Below, piece after piece: positions 38,401-49,589 of a stretch of DNA of 64,000 bases; positions within the stretch are counted from its first letter, which is position 1; each line of letters opens with the position of its first letter. The stretch lies in assembly GCF_000313135.1 (NCBI RefSeq), contig NW_004457442.1:1972345-2036344 (forward strand), given 5' to 3'. The notes under the pieces were generated by a model, which was not told the DNA's origin, did no database searches, and saw only the letters and a list, made by a program, of their open reading frames with translations. This DNA comes from Acanthamoeba castellanii str. Neff. Its lineage: Eukaryota > Discosea > Longamoebia > Acanthamoebidae. Position numbers and translations under genes: made by a program.

Positions 38401-41287
38401 ACCTGGCCTCCTTCCTTCTCGAACACTCGAGCGAAGTACGCCCACGTCTATCCTCAGCTCCACATCTTCTCCCCCCTTGGGGGGGGGTGGCGGATCGATT
38501 GGGGGTTTGACTGGTGATTGGGAAAATGTTTGTGGTGTTGACGCAGTACCCTGGCAAGACGCCCGACAAGGACGAGTGGGTGAGCAAGTTCGCCAGCTTC
38601 TGCATGAAGAATCTGAGGCGTACCTACTTGAACGGGGCTCGCGCCATCATGCCGGCCAGCGTTGAGATGGAGGCCATCCGGGTGAGTTGAGCCTTCGCAC
38701 GCGCGCGCGCGCGTGTGTGTGACTATTGCAGCAGCTTACTCGCATTGTTATTACTTGAACCCGTGCAGAACATGGGCGAGATCGTATGCCGATTCCAAAC
38801 GCTTGACGGAACGTCGAAGGCATTCTATATCGACTCGGCCACCACAGGTAAGGAATTATGAGATCAGCACTGTGCGCGATATCCCCCAGCCTATGCCCAT
38901 CGGGATGACTCTCACACAACTTTATATTATACCTTAACAGTGACCGAAGCGCTCGACGAGCTGTGCAAGAAGATTGGGCTCAAAGACCCGCGCGGGTGGG
39001 CCGTCTTCATCACCTACAATAACATCTCCCGCGGTCTGGGCGAGAAGGAGAGGCTTGCTGGTATGAGTCCAACTCTGTGTGACCACCCTCGACATTCCCA
39101 TTTCACGCACGAGCATGACTGACCCCCTGGCACCGACCAGATACGTTGGCCAAGTACGAACTGCTGAAGAAGACGATGAACGAGAAGGGCATGGACGTCG
39201 CAGTGCGGTTCCTGCTCAAGAAGCAGATCATCCTCGATCCCCACGCAGAGCTCACCGACGAAATCGAGAGGACCCTGCTGTTCTACCAGGTAAAAGCGTC
39301 GTCCTCCTATCGGGAGATTCTTCCAGAGCCCACCTAACCCTTAGGCGCATCCTCCTCCTCCTCCTCCCACAGGCCCACAACGATCTCGTGTCGGGCCGAC
39401 TGCCCTGTCTTGAGCAGGAAGCCCGCCTGTTTGCCGCTACGAAGTGCCAGTTCGAGTTGGGCGACTACGATCCCCAGCGTTCGATCGAAGACATGCTGTA
39501 CGCCACACTAGACTCACCTCCACGTGTCTGCCTTAGGTTGATTATTAGAAAGCTCACCACTGCTCCGCGTGGTATAGTCCCGTTCTGCTGCCTCCGCTCA
39601 TGCTGGCGAAGCATTCGGCGCCGGAGTGGTCGGCGAGCATCACCACAGAGCACGCCAAGCTGCAGGGGCAAGATCGCGAGTACTGTAAGCGACTCTACCT
39701 GGACATGGCCAGGACGCTCAAGTACTACGGCTCGTCCGTCTTCCCCGTCCAGTACAAGCAAGTGCCCATGTGGAGCACGTTGCCGCCCAAGTTTGACGTT
39801 TTCATCAACACCGGAGGCATCGTGTTCCTGGAGAGGGAATCCAGGGTTCGTCCCACCACCTCTCTCCTCCATAGTACACAAGCGCTTACGCGCGCGCGCG
39901 CTCTCTCTCTTTTCAGGAGGAGTTGAAGCGGTTCACCTTCCTCCAAGTAACGCAGTGGTCGTGGTGCCCCGGTTCCCTCCTTCTGGGGCTCTACGATGAG
40001 GGCAAGGCCAAGAATCTGGAATTGCAGACCCCGGTGGTACGTGCCCACCAATGCCATCCCCTCCCTCTGGCTTTCCTGATTGCTGGCCGGGTGTGGATCT
40101 GCAGCCGGATGACGTGTGCCTGTGCCTGCTCGCCTACGCCCGGCACCTGAAGAACAACTCCAAGTACGCCAAGGCGAAGCAAGACTATCGCGTACTTGAC
40201 CCCCCTCCCCTTTCTCCCTTAGTCGCTCGTCACTCCGTTCCTCGGTTCTCCCACAAACTCAATTTCTGGGTCTGTCTCCTCCCATTTCTTTGGTACAGGT
40301 GGATGATGAGGAGCTGCTGTCCTTCGACAAGGACGACATCATCATCATCAAGGAGAAGTACGAGGACGGCTGGTTCTTTGGGCAGTGCGAAGGCCGAGAG
40401 GGCATGTTCCCTGCAGAACTGGTACGTGCGCTCCCCTTCCCCGCGAAATGTTGGCTTTGTTGTCCCACAAAGCTTACATTTTTGTTTGTAACCTGCTCGC
40501 CAACACCAACAACAACTTCAGGTGGAGATGTTGATGGGAGCGCCCAAATCCAACGAAATCATTCTCCAGAACACCAAAACCGTACGGAGGGGACCCCTGC
40601 CTGTAACGCCCAAGTATGCTAAGCATGCCGGTACGAGCCAAACTGAAATCTCCCCGTAGAGGGTCCAAGAGGCTCACTACACTACACACACCGCTTCACA
40701 GACACCAAGTCACCGCCGTCGGCCGCGCCCTCGCCCAGGAGCCCCACGCCCAAGAGCCAGACAAAGCCCGCCAAGTCGCCCAAGAGCCAGGCGGGCAAGG
40801 CCTCTGAGACTGAGGTCTTCTCCAGCGCACCGGTTCCCATTGCGCTTGCTGGCGATCGGTTCGTGTTGTTCCCGCATTGGTGTGTGGTTTGCGACGTCGC
40901 GCTGTAACGCCGCTCATTCCTTCTGTGCATTCAGGGTGGCTGGTCGTGCCGGCGGAACCCACACCATGACGGCCTGGGCCACGCTTATGTTCCGCAAGCC
41001 CGGCTCCAAGACTGCGACCTTGCGGGCGAGACCCATCACGCAGGACCTCTCGGCACTGGTCGCCTTCACTCTGGTAGGAGTTTCTTTGGGGGCTCCTCCC
41101 CAAAACGAGCCGCAGCCATATCAACCGACCCCCACTCACGCTCCTCCTTCCCCTTCCGACAGAGCCCCATCAAGGTCTCTCTCCTCGATCTGGAGCCTAA
41201 GGCCTCGAAGGTGGCCACTGAGATCTTCCAGAACATCATGAAGTGGATGGAAGACTTCCCGCTCGGCAAGGTGAGCATCGTGCCTCA

Positions 41288-41320
<33 letters not shown>

Positions 41321-43282
41321 GTATCTACCACTTTTCATCCGCTGAAGGCATGCCTCCTCCGTCGCCACAGAGCACGAAGCCCAAAATCGTGCAGGAGATC
41401 ATCCAGTGTGCTCTCGAAGATGCCAGCATCCGAGACGAAGTCTACAGTCAACTGTGCAAGCAGGCCACACGCAACCCGCGAGCGTACGCACCTGCTCCTT
41501 TGGGGCTCTTCAGGCATCCTTCACTGAGAGTGGAGACAGCTAACCAAGGAAGGAAACCGCATTCCCGGGATCGCGATACACAGGGAGAGCATGCACAAGG
41601 GTCTGCGGTTGATGGCCATGTGCACGGGCATCTTCGCTCCCTCGATCGAGTTCCTGCCCTACCTGGAACAGTTCCTGGATGAGCTGGTCGTCAACAACCA
41701 GAGCAACGACATCGGTATAACCACCCGTTTTTTTTTCTTTCCATTTTGCCCGAGAAACTCGCACTGAGTTTGTGCGAACACACAAACTCGCAGCTGCCTG
41801 GCAGTTCGTTGCTAACTTTACGACACGCGACGCGCTCCTCCTCACCAGGTGATATTGCCGCCGATGTGCTCTGGTGCCTCAACAACACGCTCCACAAGGG
41901 TGACCGCAGGTTCGGGCCATCGCTGGAGGAGCTCAAGGCTGTGTCAAGCGGCAGTCCGATCATGCTCCGCGCATCGCTACTCGATGGCCAGGTCAAGGCT
42001 ATCCACATCAACTCCCAGTCCACTGTCGGCGAGGCCGTCGTCGAGCTCATCCACAAGTGCGTGACGTGGCAGCCCCTAAGGGGCCACCATCAGCCCATGC
42101 ACAAACGGCCGTTTAAGTTGCATATGTGTGTGCTCACTAACCGCTGTGATTGCCGCCCTCCCCACCAGGACTGGTCTGGGATCTGACTTTGGCGATGGTT
42201 GGGGTCTGTTCGAAGACTCTGGGGAGGAGTGCTGGCCCATTCGGGAGGACACCAAGGTGTGCGACATGATGTGGCTGTGGGAAAAGACTCCCCTGAACCA
42301 CCGCAAATCCAAGACTCTCCGCAGGAGCCAGGTACAACAGTCCGCCAGCAATTTACAGCACGCGACACACAAGCGGGTACACGCGTCACGCAGTGCACTC
42401 ACAGGGTGTTCTTGTGGTGATCTTCTCTCGCGCCAATGCAGATGCCGTCAATGGACGTGGGAGATCAGCCCTACAAGTTCGTGTTCAAGAAGAAGTTTTG
42501 GTTCAACGAGTTCACCGAAACCGAGCTGGGCGCCAACGAGGTCGCCTTCAACCTGATTTACTGTCAGGTACGTACTTTGGGCCAGCCCCCCCCCAAACTT
42601 TATTATTTCCGCCTGACCGTCACGTTGGGGATCGCCAGTTGGTGGATGACTTCATCAACTCGCGCCTTCCGCTGAGCGAGGACATCTGTCTGCAATTGGC
42701 CGCCATCCTGGTGGGCGCTCGTCTGGGAGGCAGCAGCTTGTTGAACTCGTACGTCGTGCGCGCCTCATCGCTGTTGTTGTTGTTGTTGTTGTTGTTCACT
42801 AACACGAAGACCGTGGGTGTGCGCCTCGTTGTGTATATAGGGCCAACATCTTGGAGTTTATCCCGTTGCACCTTCGCATGGCTCACAAGAAGGAGGACTG
42901 GCTCTCGGCCCTTAATGAAAAGCTCTTCGAGTTCACCGGCCTGACTGGCCGTGCCGCCATGATGCGCTTCGTGTCCAAGGTGCTCTCGCTCTGTATTCTG
43001 TTATTTTGGCGCCATGTGCGCTGACCATGGGCATTGGTGTTTTTTGGGTATAATTTTAAATCTACAGTGGATGAAGTCCGACGTGTACGGCGCGATCGCC
43101 TTCCCGGCCTCGGTGCTCCAGCAGTCGAAGGAATCGAAGCTGCCCAGCAGGTGCTGGTTCCTTCTGGACCAGAAGGCCGTCCGCATCTACGATTACCATG
43201 GCAGCGTACGTTGGCCTCTCTTTCGCTTCCCCATCCCCCTTTGTAGAGGCTGACTGACTGACTGAACCCCCTCCCCCAAACC

Positions 43283-43352
<70 letters not shown>

Positions 43353-43631
43353 GGTCGAGGTGGGCAGATACGAGTACACCTACATCTCGCAGTGGAACAA
43401 CACCAAGGAGGGATGGCTCATGGTAGTTGGTGATCTGTTCAAGCCCGAACGCTTCACTTTCGGATCGCCCAAGGTGTGTTCCACTCCCCCCTTCCTCGCA
43501 AAACACCTGGTGAATGTACGTGTGTGTTGGGAGCACAAGCCTGATCTCGGCTCTCTCCGTCATCGCAGGGCCTGGAGATTCACGAGGTGTTTGTCATCTA
43601 CTCCCGCGAAGCAGCCAAGGAGCGAAGCTAG
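32454..43631 (+). CDS. MYO7: Class VII-type myosin heavy chain (motor-IQ-MyTH4-FERM-SH3-MyTH4-FERM)
   Basis: More than 30 short exons. The motor starts [20 protein letters not shown] and lacks an N-terminal SH3-like domain. The P-loop GESGAGKT lies at about 33060-33085, switch I NNSSRF/GK at 33205-33345, switch [10 protein letters not shown] near 34750, and the actin-contact [13 protein letters not shown] near 35790. Splicing gives a Glu 16 residues before DALAK, the TEDS position, so the motor should not need head phosphorylation. IQ-like helices ([39 protein letters not shown]) lie at 36360-36840. A charged helix precedes MyTH4-1 (37850-38690). FERM-1 is at 38760-40190, SH3 ([20 protein letters not shown]) at 40300-40470, MyTH4-2 at 40950-41720 and FERM-2 at 41860-43610. 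The stop is TAG at 43629-43631. This is the metazoan MYO7 / Dictyostelium Myo7 layout, used in filopodia and adhesion. It appears complete. Internal exon borders are approximate. Confidence 0.9.
35369..35424. repeat. (GT)n microsatellite in myosin intron
   Basis: A perfect GT run lies inside the intron that separates HYAGDV from [11 protein letters not shown] in the motor. Splicing across it restores the motif. Confidence 0.92.
35672..35749. repeat. (CCA)n triplet repeat in myosin intron
   Basis: About 26 CAC/CCA units end just before the acceptor that precedes [17 protein letters not shown]. If read through in one frame it would give poly-proline, but motif continuity places it in an intron. 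Confidence 0.85.
41290..41319. repeat. (GT)n run in myosin intron
   Basis: A dinucleotide run directly follows the donor after DFPLGK in the second MyTH4 domain. Confidence 0.85.
43281..43353. repeat. (AAC)n triplet repeat in myosin intron
   Basis: About 23 CAA/AAC units end in the CAG acceptor of the exon reading [14 protein letters not shown]. Confidence 0.92.
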
Positions 43632-43737
43632 GCCAGCCCTTTGTTCGATCTCTCTCTCTCTCTCTCTTCTCCTTCAGTACTGGCTCGAAGCAACCCACCC
43701 CACGTGTTTAGTGTTGAGCAAAGTAAACGGGGTGCAT

Positions 43738-45643
43738 TTAGTGGGAGCCCAGCCGGTCGGTTTGCTGGTCATACCACTGGGTCTCCTGTCCCAGGAGTTC
43801 GACGAGCTTCACGGTTTCCGCACTCTTCTGGTCGCCGTAGATCGTGGGCAGAGCCGTGCGCCACTTCTTCACGAAGTCCGGCCGAAAGCGAGACTCAGCC
43901 TGATCCAGGAACGACTCGAGCGCGCGCCGATGCACCGCCATGGCCTCGCACTCCTCCGTGGCATGGCCCACGAAGGTGAGGCTCAGGCACAGGTTGTAGA
44001 TGGCGGCGCTGAACTCGCCTCTGTACCTCTGTACCCACATGTAGATGCGAACGATCCGCGCGTGGCTACCACTGAGGTCCGCCGAGAAGTGGAGGTGGCG
44101 TGGGACTTCGAGGGCCGCGAGAAGGGAGTTAGTCTGTTGCAGCTGCTTCGACGCGTGGCTGCGCTCGCCGGCCATGAGCACGACCTGGCAGCCGAGGGTC
44201 ACCATGGCCGCGATATCCACTTCCCTTTCCGTCTCGTGAGATCCTCCGAGCGTACTAGGCCGCTGCGAGGCATCAGCCTGAGCTTCGTCCTCGGCCTCAG
44301 CCTCGGCCTCGGCCATAGTATCGGCCTTCTCCTTCCCTTTGTAGCTCTTCTGGGGCTCCGGAGCGAGTGAGAGCTCCTCAAGCAACTGACGCATACCCTG
44401 GCATCAAGCCAAGACACAAACAACGGCTAATCAGCGTAATGGTAAGAGTGCAACAGGCACAAGAGGTAGGGTGGGACCTCGGGGGTGCTCTGGCCCTGGA
44501 TGGAGTCGCCTTATGTTGATCCCCAACAAGTGGGAAAAGAAACTGAGTTACTCTGCTTGTTCGGTGTCCAGGTGGTGTGCCCTCACCTGGTGGGTGCAAC
44601 GACAGGTTGTCTCCAAACTGCGGAAAAAGTCCGTCAATGCTCTGTGTGTTGCGTGTGTGTGTGTGCGCGCGGAATGCACAAATAGGGCCATCAGCGCACT
44701 GCTTCCACCTCGAGGTAGAAAAGAGAACCAAATTTGGTACCATGCCGAAGCGGGGCTCCTCAACTGCACGACATTCAGAATGTGTTGTTGCTGCGAAGAA
44801 TAAGCTGTCATGGCAGGGGTGCAGAATGGGGCCAAGGATGGGTACCTGGGGGGGTTGGGCCAGAGACGGAGAGAAGTGTGGCCACCGCGGAAGTGTAGCC
44901 GTCCAAAATAAGCTGAGCCAGGCCGTAATCACCATCACATGCGGCTCTCCAAGCTTGATCGACAGATCCAGTCAAGGCCCGCAGATGTTTGATCCGCAAC
45001 AGCAGCTGGTGATCTGCTGGCGTAGGAACAGCCTGTGCGGGTATTTCATTTTGTGGGGTGAGCAGGAGGAGAAAGTTGTGTGGGATGAAGTGTCGAGCAT
45101 AACCTCCAGGCTCATCATCGGGAGAGGGACTAGCGGTGAGGCTGCGAGCTGCACGGTCCATGCTTCAGTGCGCTGCTTTTTGGCAGGACCCTTGCATGTG
45201 GAGTGAAAGTCAGAGAGTGCAGAGGCACCAAGCCAAGCAGGAGGGAGTGCGCATACATCTCGGCCCCTCTTGTGGGAACGGCTGCCCGCTTGGATGCTGC
45301 CACATGTCGTGTGGTGATGCTTCGTCAACAGGTGGGCGGACACCTCCGAGGCAGCCATGTGCTGGTGGCACAGGGCACAGAACGCAGACTGGTCCACAGT
45401 GAACATTGGTGACTCGAAGTTTGCTCTCTGCTCTCTCGCTCGGTGCTGGTTGGACTTGGCGTGCCCTGCCGCTGCTTGGGGGGAGCCCAACAGGCGACCG
45501 AGCTCATTGGAGCCCTCCCTGGCAGGACAAATGGCACAGGAGACAGCATTGTTCCTCGTGATGACTCCATACCAGGTCCTGGAGTGAACAAATTCTGATG
45601 TCCACGCAGTATGAGGTAGGAAGAAGAAATCGAAAGAGTACAA
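43738..45643 (-). CDS. Unknown protein with two C2H2-like zinc fingers
   Basis: A multi-exon gene convergent with the myosin. The last exon (about 44399-43738) starts GMRQLLEELSLAPEP, has an Ala/Glu-rich linker and a helical domain with MVTLGCQVVLMAGERSH, RIYMWVQRYRGEFSAAIYNL and FVKKWRTALPTIYGD. Upstream coding segments read QLLLRIKHLRALTGSVDQAW followed by RAACDGDYGLAQLILDGYTS near 44900-45010. Near 45330-45560 there are two Cys/His clusters: CAICPAREG ... HAKSNQH and CALCHQHM ... HLLTKHHH, resembling BED/C2H2 fingers. I do not recognise the family. The start and the exon structure between 44400 and 45170 are uncertain, and these may be parts of one gene or two. Confidence 0.45.
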
Positions 45644-45729
45644 CCACTGAGGAGTGCACCATTTCCAGGTAGTTGCTCAGCTGTGGTAAAGTTGTCGGGG
45701 GCGTGCATGCTGGAGTATGTGTGGCTTGC

Positions 45730-46024
45730 TGTGAGCTACGTGGGATTAACCGAGTTCTGTTTCCCCGAAAAAGATGCTCTCTTGTCGGCAACAAAGGCCT
45801 TTAAATAACCTTAACCCCGGGAGTTGCGCACCTGAAATACCACCCAACACCCAACTGCATTTTTAGGTTTGAAACAAGAAATAATACGGGCAATTTTTCT
45901 ATCTCACGCTTCCAACAAAGCTGAGGGGCGTGGCGAGCTTGTAAGGCTAAGGGGCATGGTGAGCGAGGTAAAGCTTTGGACTAGATATTGGGTACAGTAC
46001 AGGTACAAAAAGAGAGGTCGTGGA
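45730..46024. other. Intergenic region, no gene seen
   Basis: The segment lies between the presumed 5' end of the zinc-finger gene and the 3' end of the G8/beta-helix gene. No ORF with protein character is present. Confidence 0.45.
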
Positions 46025-49000
46025 TCAAGGGAAGAGCTTGGGAGGAACAGACACGGTGGTCTGAGGCGCGCAAGGGTTCGTCGAGCATGAGGCCCTGATC
46101 ACGATTGAAGGGCCATAGTTGATCACGGGGATGGTCAAGCCGCCTCGCGAGAACTGGTTGGGTGCCGGAGGGATCGAAGTCCAGGGCGCGTCGGTGCCCG
46201 GGCTGCCGAAGTAGCCGGGCTGCATGGTGGCTCGGAGGTACAGCACTCGAGCCGTGTTGTTCCAGTAGTAGACGTCGCCGAATCCGTTGAACACCTGCAG
46301 CGCGGAGCTCACCGGCCTGAACGGGTGCCTGCAAACGCCCCAGCTGGTGCTGCACCAGTTGGCGGCCTCGAAGGAGATGTTGAAGGTGGTGCCTGCCGGG
46401 TAGGGGAGGGCCAGCACGAGCGAGTCCTTCGGATCGACCTGGATCTCGCTGATGGTGATCTGCTTGGGCGTGCCGGCGGTGTAGCGAACGAACCATCCGC
46501 CCGACTGGTAGATGATCGGTCCCGTCAGTTGGCCCATCACAGCCACGTCGACGCCGAGCGACTCGTTGTTGCGACCGAAGTGTGTCGCCTTGCCGATGAC
46601 CGGACAGGGCTTGGTGCCGTCGCCGCCGTTGACGCAGATGGTGGAGCCGATCTGTGCCTCGCGAGTCGGGTCGACGGAGAGCTTGATGGCCGCGCTGCTG
46701 TCCTTCTGGGCCATGCGACACACCCACCTCTCGGCCACGAGCTGGCACCCGTCGTTCATCTTCCACCATTGATCGGCCCACGCCGAACCGATCATCGTCC
46801 TCTGGCCCGTGCCGGAGGCAGTGCCGTCAGCGTCGAGCCAGCTCTGCATTCGGCCGGAGACCGTCTCGCCCGTGGCGTCGGCGAGCTGGGTCGAGGAGCG
46901 CCAGATGTTGTTGCAGTTGGTGTAGTTGATGCCCGCGGTGGTCTGCATGATCTGCGGCACGAACTGATCCGAGTGCGTGAGCGATGTGAACACGGCCGCG
47001 CCGTTGCACTTGCCCGGCTCGTTTCCGAAGATGCAGCCCGACCAGTCGTTGCGGCAGTTCCTGAAGGTCGAGTTCTGCACGATGTGGTTCTGGCTGACGT
47101 CGTACCACTGGAACCCGCCGATAGTGGTGAAGAAGTAGAAGTCGCGGACGTTGCAGTCGCCCCACCGCGGCGAGGCCGAGGCCCTCGGGCAACCGGCGAA
47201 CGGCGTCGGCCGGTGGTTGGACCGGCACTCCATGAGCATGCCGTTGACCCACACCTGACCGAACACGTTCATGGAGAGCGCGGTGTCGTGGATCTCGATG
47301 CGGACGATGTTGGCCCGGTTGCCCCACGCTTGCAGGCCTCGGTTGGCGAGGAAGGCCTTGTTGTCCTCCAGCTCCAGCCACAGCTGCGCTCCCAGATCCC
47401 AGCACCCGGCGTTGGGCGAAGCCGGCGTGCCCACGGTCTTGTCGGAGCACGTGTCGTGCACGATGTTCGATCTGCCCTCGGTGTAGCGCAGCGTCGTCTT
47501 GGTGCTGTCGGTGTAGGTCATCTCGCCGCCGAAGTAGAAGGCCCCCGCCGACGCCCACCAGAAGCCCGTCGAGTGGGCCGTGTTGCCGCGGAAGGGAGTC
47601 TTGAACGGACGGTTGGCCGGATTGAAGTTGTTGACGTCCTTGAAGTTGCCGGTGGGTCCGGGAAGGCTGGGGAAGGAGAAGCCGGTCCATCCGCCGCTGG
47701 CCGCGTTGCCCTCGATCGTGTTGTACATGTTGGTCACGTAGAAGGGCGCCGCCGACATGTCGGCCGGGATGATGAGCGACGAGCTGTTGGTGTAGTAGCT
47801 CAGGTACTGGCCCCACCAGCCGTTGCCGCTGCGGCCCAGCGACGGGTCCTGCATGTTGCCCAGGATGTGGACGTGCGCGGCCAGGTTGTGCTGGATCGTG
47901 TTGTTCTCCTCGACGCCGTCCTCGGAGAGGTAGAAGCAGTTGCCGATGGCGTTGTAGGCCGTGTTCTGGGCCAACAGCACGCCGTGCGTCCCGTGGATGG
48001 TGTAGCAGCGGAAGAACGAGTTGTGCACGCTGCAATCGGTCGCGTAGTTGACGCTCGAGTTCGTGGTGCTGATCATGTGCCAGTGGAGCGGGTAGCGGCC
48101 CAGCACGTTGGTCTGGCCCATGCGGTAGAGCTCCACGCCCGAGAATCGGCCGCGCGCGCCCGTGCCCATGACCTGGACGTGGCCGCCGAAGCCGGTGAGG
48201 TACTTGTCGTTGCACGGGTAGGTGGAGCCCGTGCCGCCGACGGGGTCGGTGCAGGTGGCGTTGGCCGTGTCGGTGGGCTCCGACGATGCGTCGCCCTGGA
48301 TGACGATGTTGCGTGAGAGCAGGCCCACCTCGGCCTGGTACTCGCGACCGCCGTAGTGCTTGTAGGCCAGCGGCGAGTCGAGCTCGATGGCGGCCACCGT
48401 CGCGTCGAGGCTGGTCTTCCACACCTTGACGATCTTCCTGACCTCGTTCCTGTGCCAGTCGCGCGCGTCCTTGAGCTCGGTCGTCGTGATGAAGACCGAC
48501 TGGCCCGGCTGCCAGTTGACCATGTCCTGGATGAAGAGGTACTTGTCGCCGGCCTCGGCCGTCATGGCCAGACGCGACCACGTCGGGAAGTACTGCATTC
48601 CGTGAATGTCGATCCGGCCGGTCACCGCGATGCCCTTGACCTGCGACGCGGCAGGCAGGGCCTGCGCGCTGCGCGAGCCGTAGAGGGTGATGGTGACCTT
48701 GTTGCGCAGGCGACAGGTCGGCGAGCCGATGAGGAGCGACCCCAGCACGTTGAACCCGCGCGCCGAGACGCTGATCTTGGCGTCGCCGAAAATCAACTCC
48801 GAACCAGCGGGAACGGTGATGGTGCCGAAGACGAAGGAGGAGTTGATCGAGCACGACGACACCAGCACCTTCGTCGCCACCGGGATGTTCACGTTGGCCC
48901 CGTTGGCCGGGACCGACCCTCCCCAGGTGGTTGGATTGTGCCAATCCTTGAGACCCGACTGCAGGTGAGGACAGCCGACGGCGGGCGGGCTGGCCGCTGG

Positions 49001-49258
49001 TGTGACCTTGGCCGGGCGGTACTTGCCGTACTTGGCCACCTCGCTCCAGTGACCCGTGGTCAAGGCGCGGCCCGAGGGGACCAGAGTGGCCGAGAGGGTG
49101 TCCGTCGGGAACATGGCGCCGGCGGGCAGGCTGGTGTAGGTGTCGCGAGTGCAAGACTGCGACGCGGCGGGCGAGGTGAAGAGGGCTACGGCGGCGAGCA
49201 AGACGACGGTCAGGCAGGCGGTTGCCCACATGAAGCAGGAAGGACGGCTGGCCGTCAT
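46025..49258 (-). CDS. Secreted G8-domain / parallel beta-helix protein (CEMIP/TMEM2/PKHD1L1-like)
   Basis: A single exon of 1077 codons. The preferred start is at 49258, giving MTASRPSCFMWATACLTVVLL, a signal peptide; the upstream in-frame ATG at 49342 would add a Thr/Pro-rich leader. A G8-like domain spans about residues 85-220 (HLQSGLKDWHNPTTWGGSVP, GSELIFGDAKISVSARGF), followed by GRIDIHGMQYFPTWSRLAMT. A long right-handed beta-helix follows (FSGVELYRMGQTNVLGRYPL, HWHMISTTNSSVNYATDCSV, CFYLSEDGVEENNTIQHNLA). These match the CEMIP/TMEM2/fibrocystin-L family, in which CEMIP and TMEM2 degrade hyaluronan. No C-terminal transmembrane helix is evident, so the protein is probably secreted. Many N-glycosylation sites are present. 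A polysaccharide substrate is inferred only. It is divergent from the MRH-like gene. Confidence 0.85.
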   Translation of the reverse strand: MTASRPSCFMWATACLTVVLLAAVALFTSPAASQSCTRDTYTSLPAGAMFPTDTLSATLVPSGRALTTGHWSEVAKYGKYRPAKVTPAASPPAVGCPHLQSGLKDWHNPTTWGGSVPANGANVNIPVATKVLVSSCSINSSFVFGTITVPAGSELIFGDAKISVSARGFNVLGSLLIGSPTCRLRNKVTITLYGSRSAQALPAASQVKGIAVTGRIDIHGMQYFPTWSRLAMTAEAGDKYLFIQDMVNWQPGQSVFITTTELKDARDWHRNEVRKIVKVWKTSLDATVAAIELDSPLAYKHYGGREYQAEVGLLSRNIVIQGDASSEPTDTANATCTDPVGGTGSTYPCNDKYLTGFGGHVQVMGTGARGRFSGVELYRMGQTNVLGRYPLHWHMISTTNSSVNYATDCSVHNSFFRCYTIHGTHGVLLAQNTAYNAIGNCFYLSEDGVEENNTIQHNLAAHVHILGNMQDPSLGRSGNGWWGQYLSYYTNSSSLIIPADMSAAPFYVTNMYNTIEGNAASGGWTGFSFPSLPGPTGNFKDVNNFNPANRPFKTPFRGNTAHSTGFWWASAGAFYFGGEMTYTDSTKTTLRYTEGRSNIVHDTCSDKTVGTPASPNAGCWDLGAQLWLELEDNKAFLANRGLQAWGNRANIVRIEIHDTALSMNVFGQVWVNGMLMECRSNHRPTPFAGCPRASASPRWGDCNVRDFYFFTTIGGFQWYDVSQNHIVQNSTFRNCRNDWSGCIFGNEPGKCNGAAVFTSLTHSDQFVPQIMQTTAGINYTNCNNIWRSSTQLADATGETVSGRMQSWLDADGTASGTGQRTMIGSAWADQWWKMNDGCQLVAERWVCRMAQKDSSAAIKLSVDPTREAQIGSTICVNGGDGTKPCPVIGKATHFGRNNESLGVDVAVMGQLTGPIIYQSGGWFVRYTAGTPKQITISEIQVDPKDSLVLALPYPAGTTFNISFEAANWCSTSWGVCRHPFRPVSSALQVFNGFGDVYYWNNTARVLYLRATMQPGYFGSPGTDAPWTSIPPAPNQFSRGGLTIPVINYGPSIVIRASCSTNPCAPQTTVSVPPKLFP

Positions 49259-49589
49259 GGTGGTAGTTGTGGGTGGTACAACTGGCTTCCTTCGTCCGTT
49301 TTGTTGTGGTGGTGGTGTGGTAGTGGTTGTTTGCGCCCGCAATTCTCCCTTGTCATTGGCCCCCTTCGTTGATTATTAATCAGTTGCCTCATTGAGCCGG
49401 GATTAAGCAACCAATTGGTGGTTGCATGATCATGTACCGGAGATCCTGAGTCAAGCGTGGCACATCCAAATATCTCCAAAGCTACGCGTAAGGAAGCCCC
49501 TATTGGTGGAACCAATCTTGGGCCCGAAAGCTGCGGCAAGCTGGGGCAAACAACTGCACAGTTCTCTTCTCACACCACAAGCTCCCAAC
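49259..49589. promoter_or_regulatory. Divergent promoter region
   Basis: A 331-bp spacer between the G8/beta-helix gene (-) and the MRH-like gene (+). It has an AT-rich patch (TTGATTATTAATCAG) at 49368-49382 that is partly palindromic. No gene is seen. Confidence 0.45.

Noticed and set aside
46325..48316. 663-codon plus-strand ORF opposite the G8/beta-helix gene
   Set aside because: Composition is that of an antisense shadow, and the minus strand carries recognisable domains.
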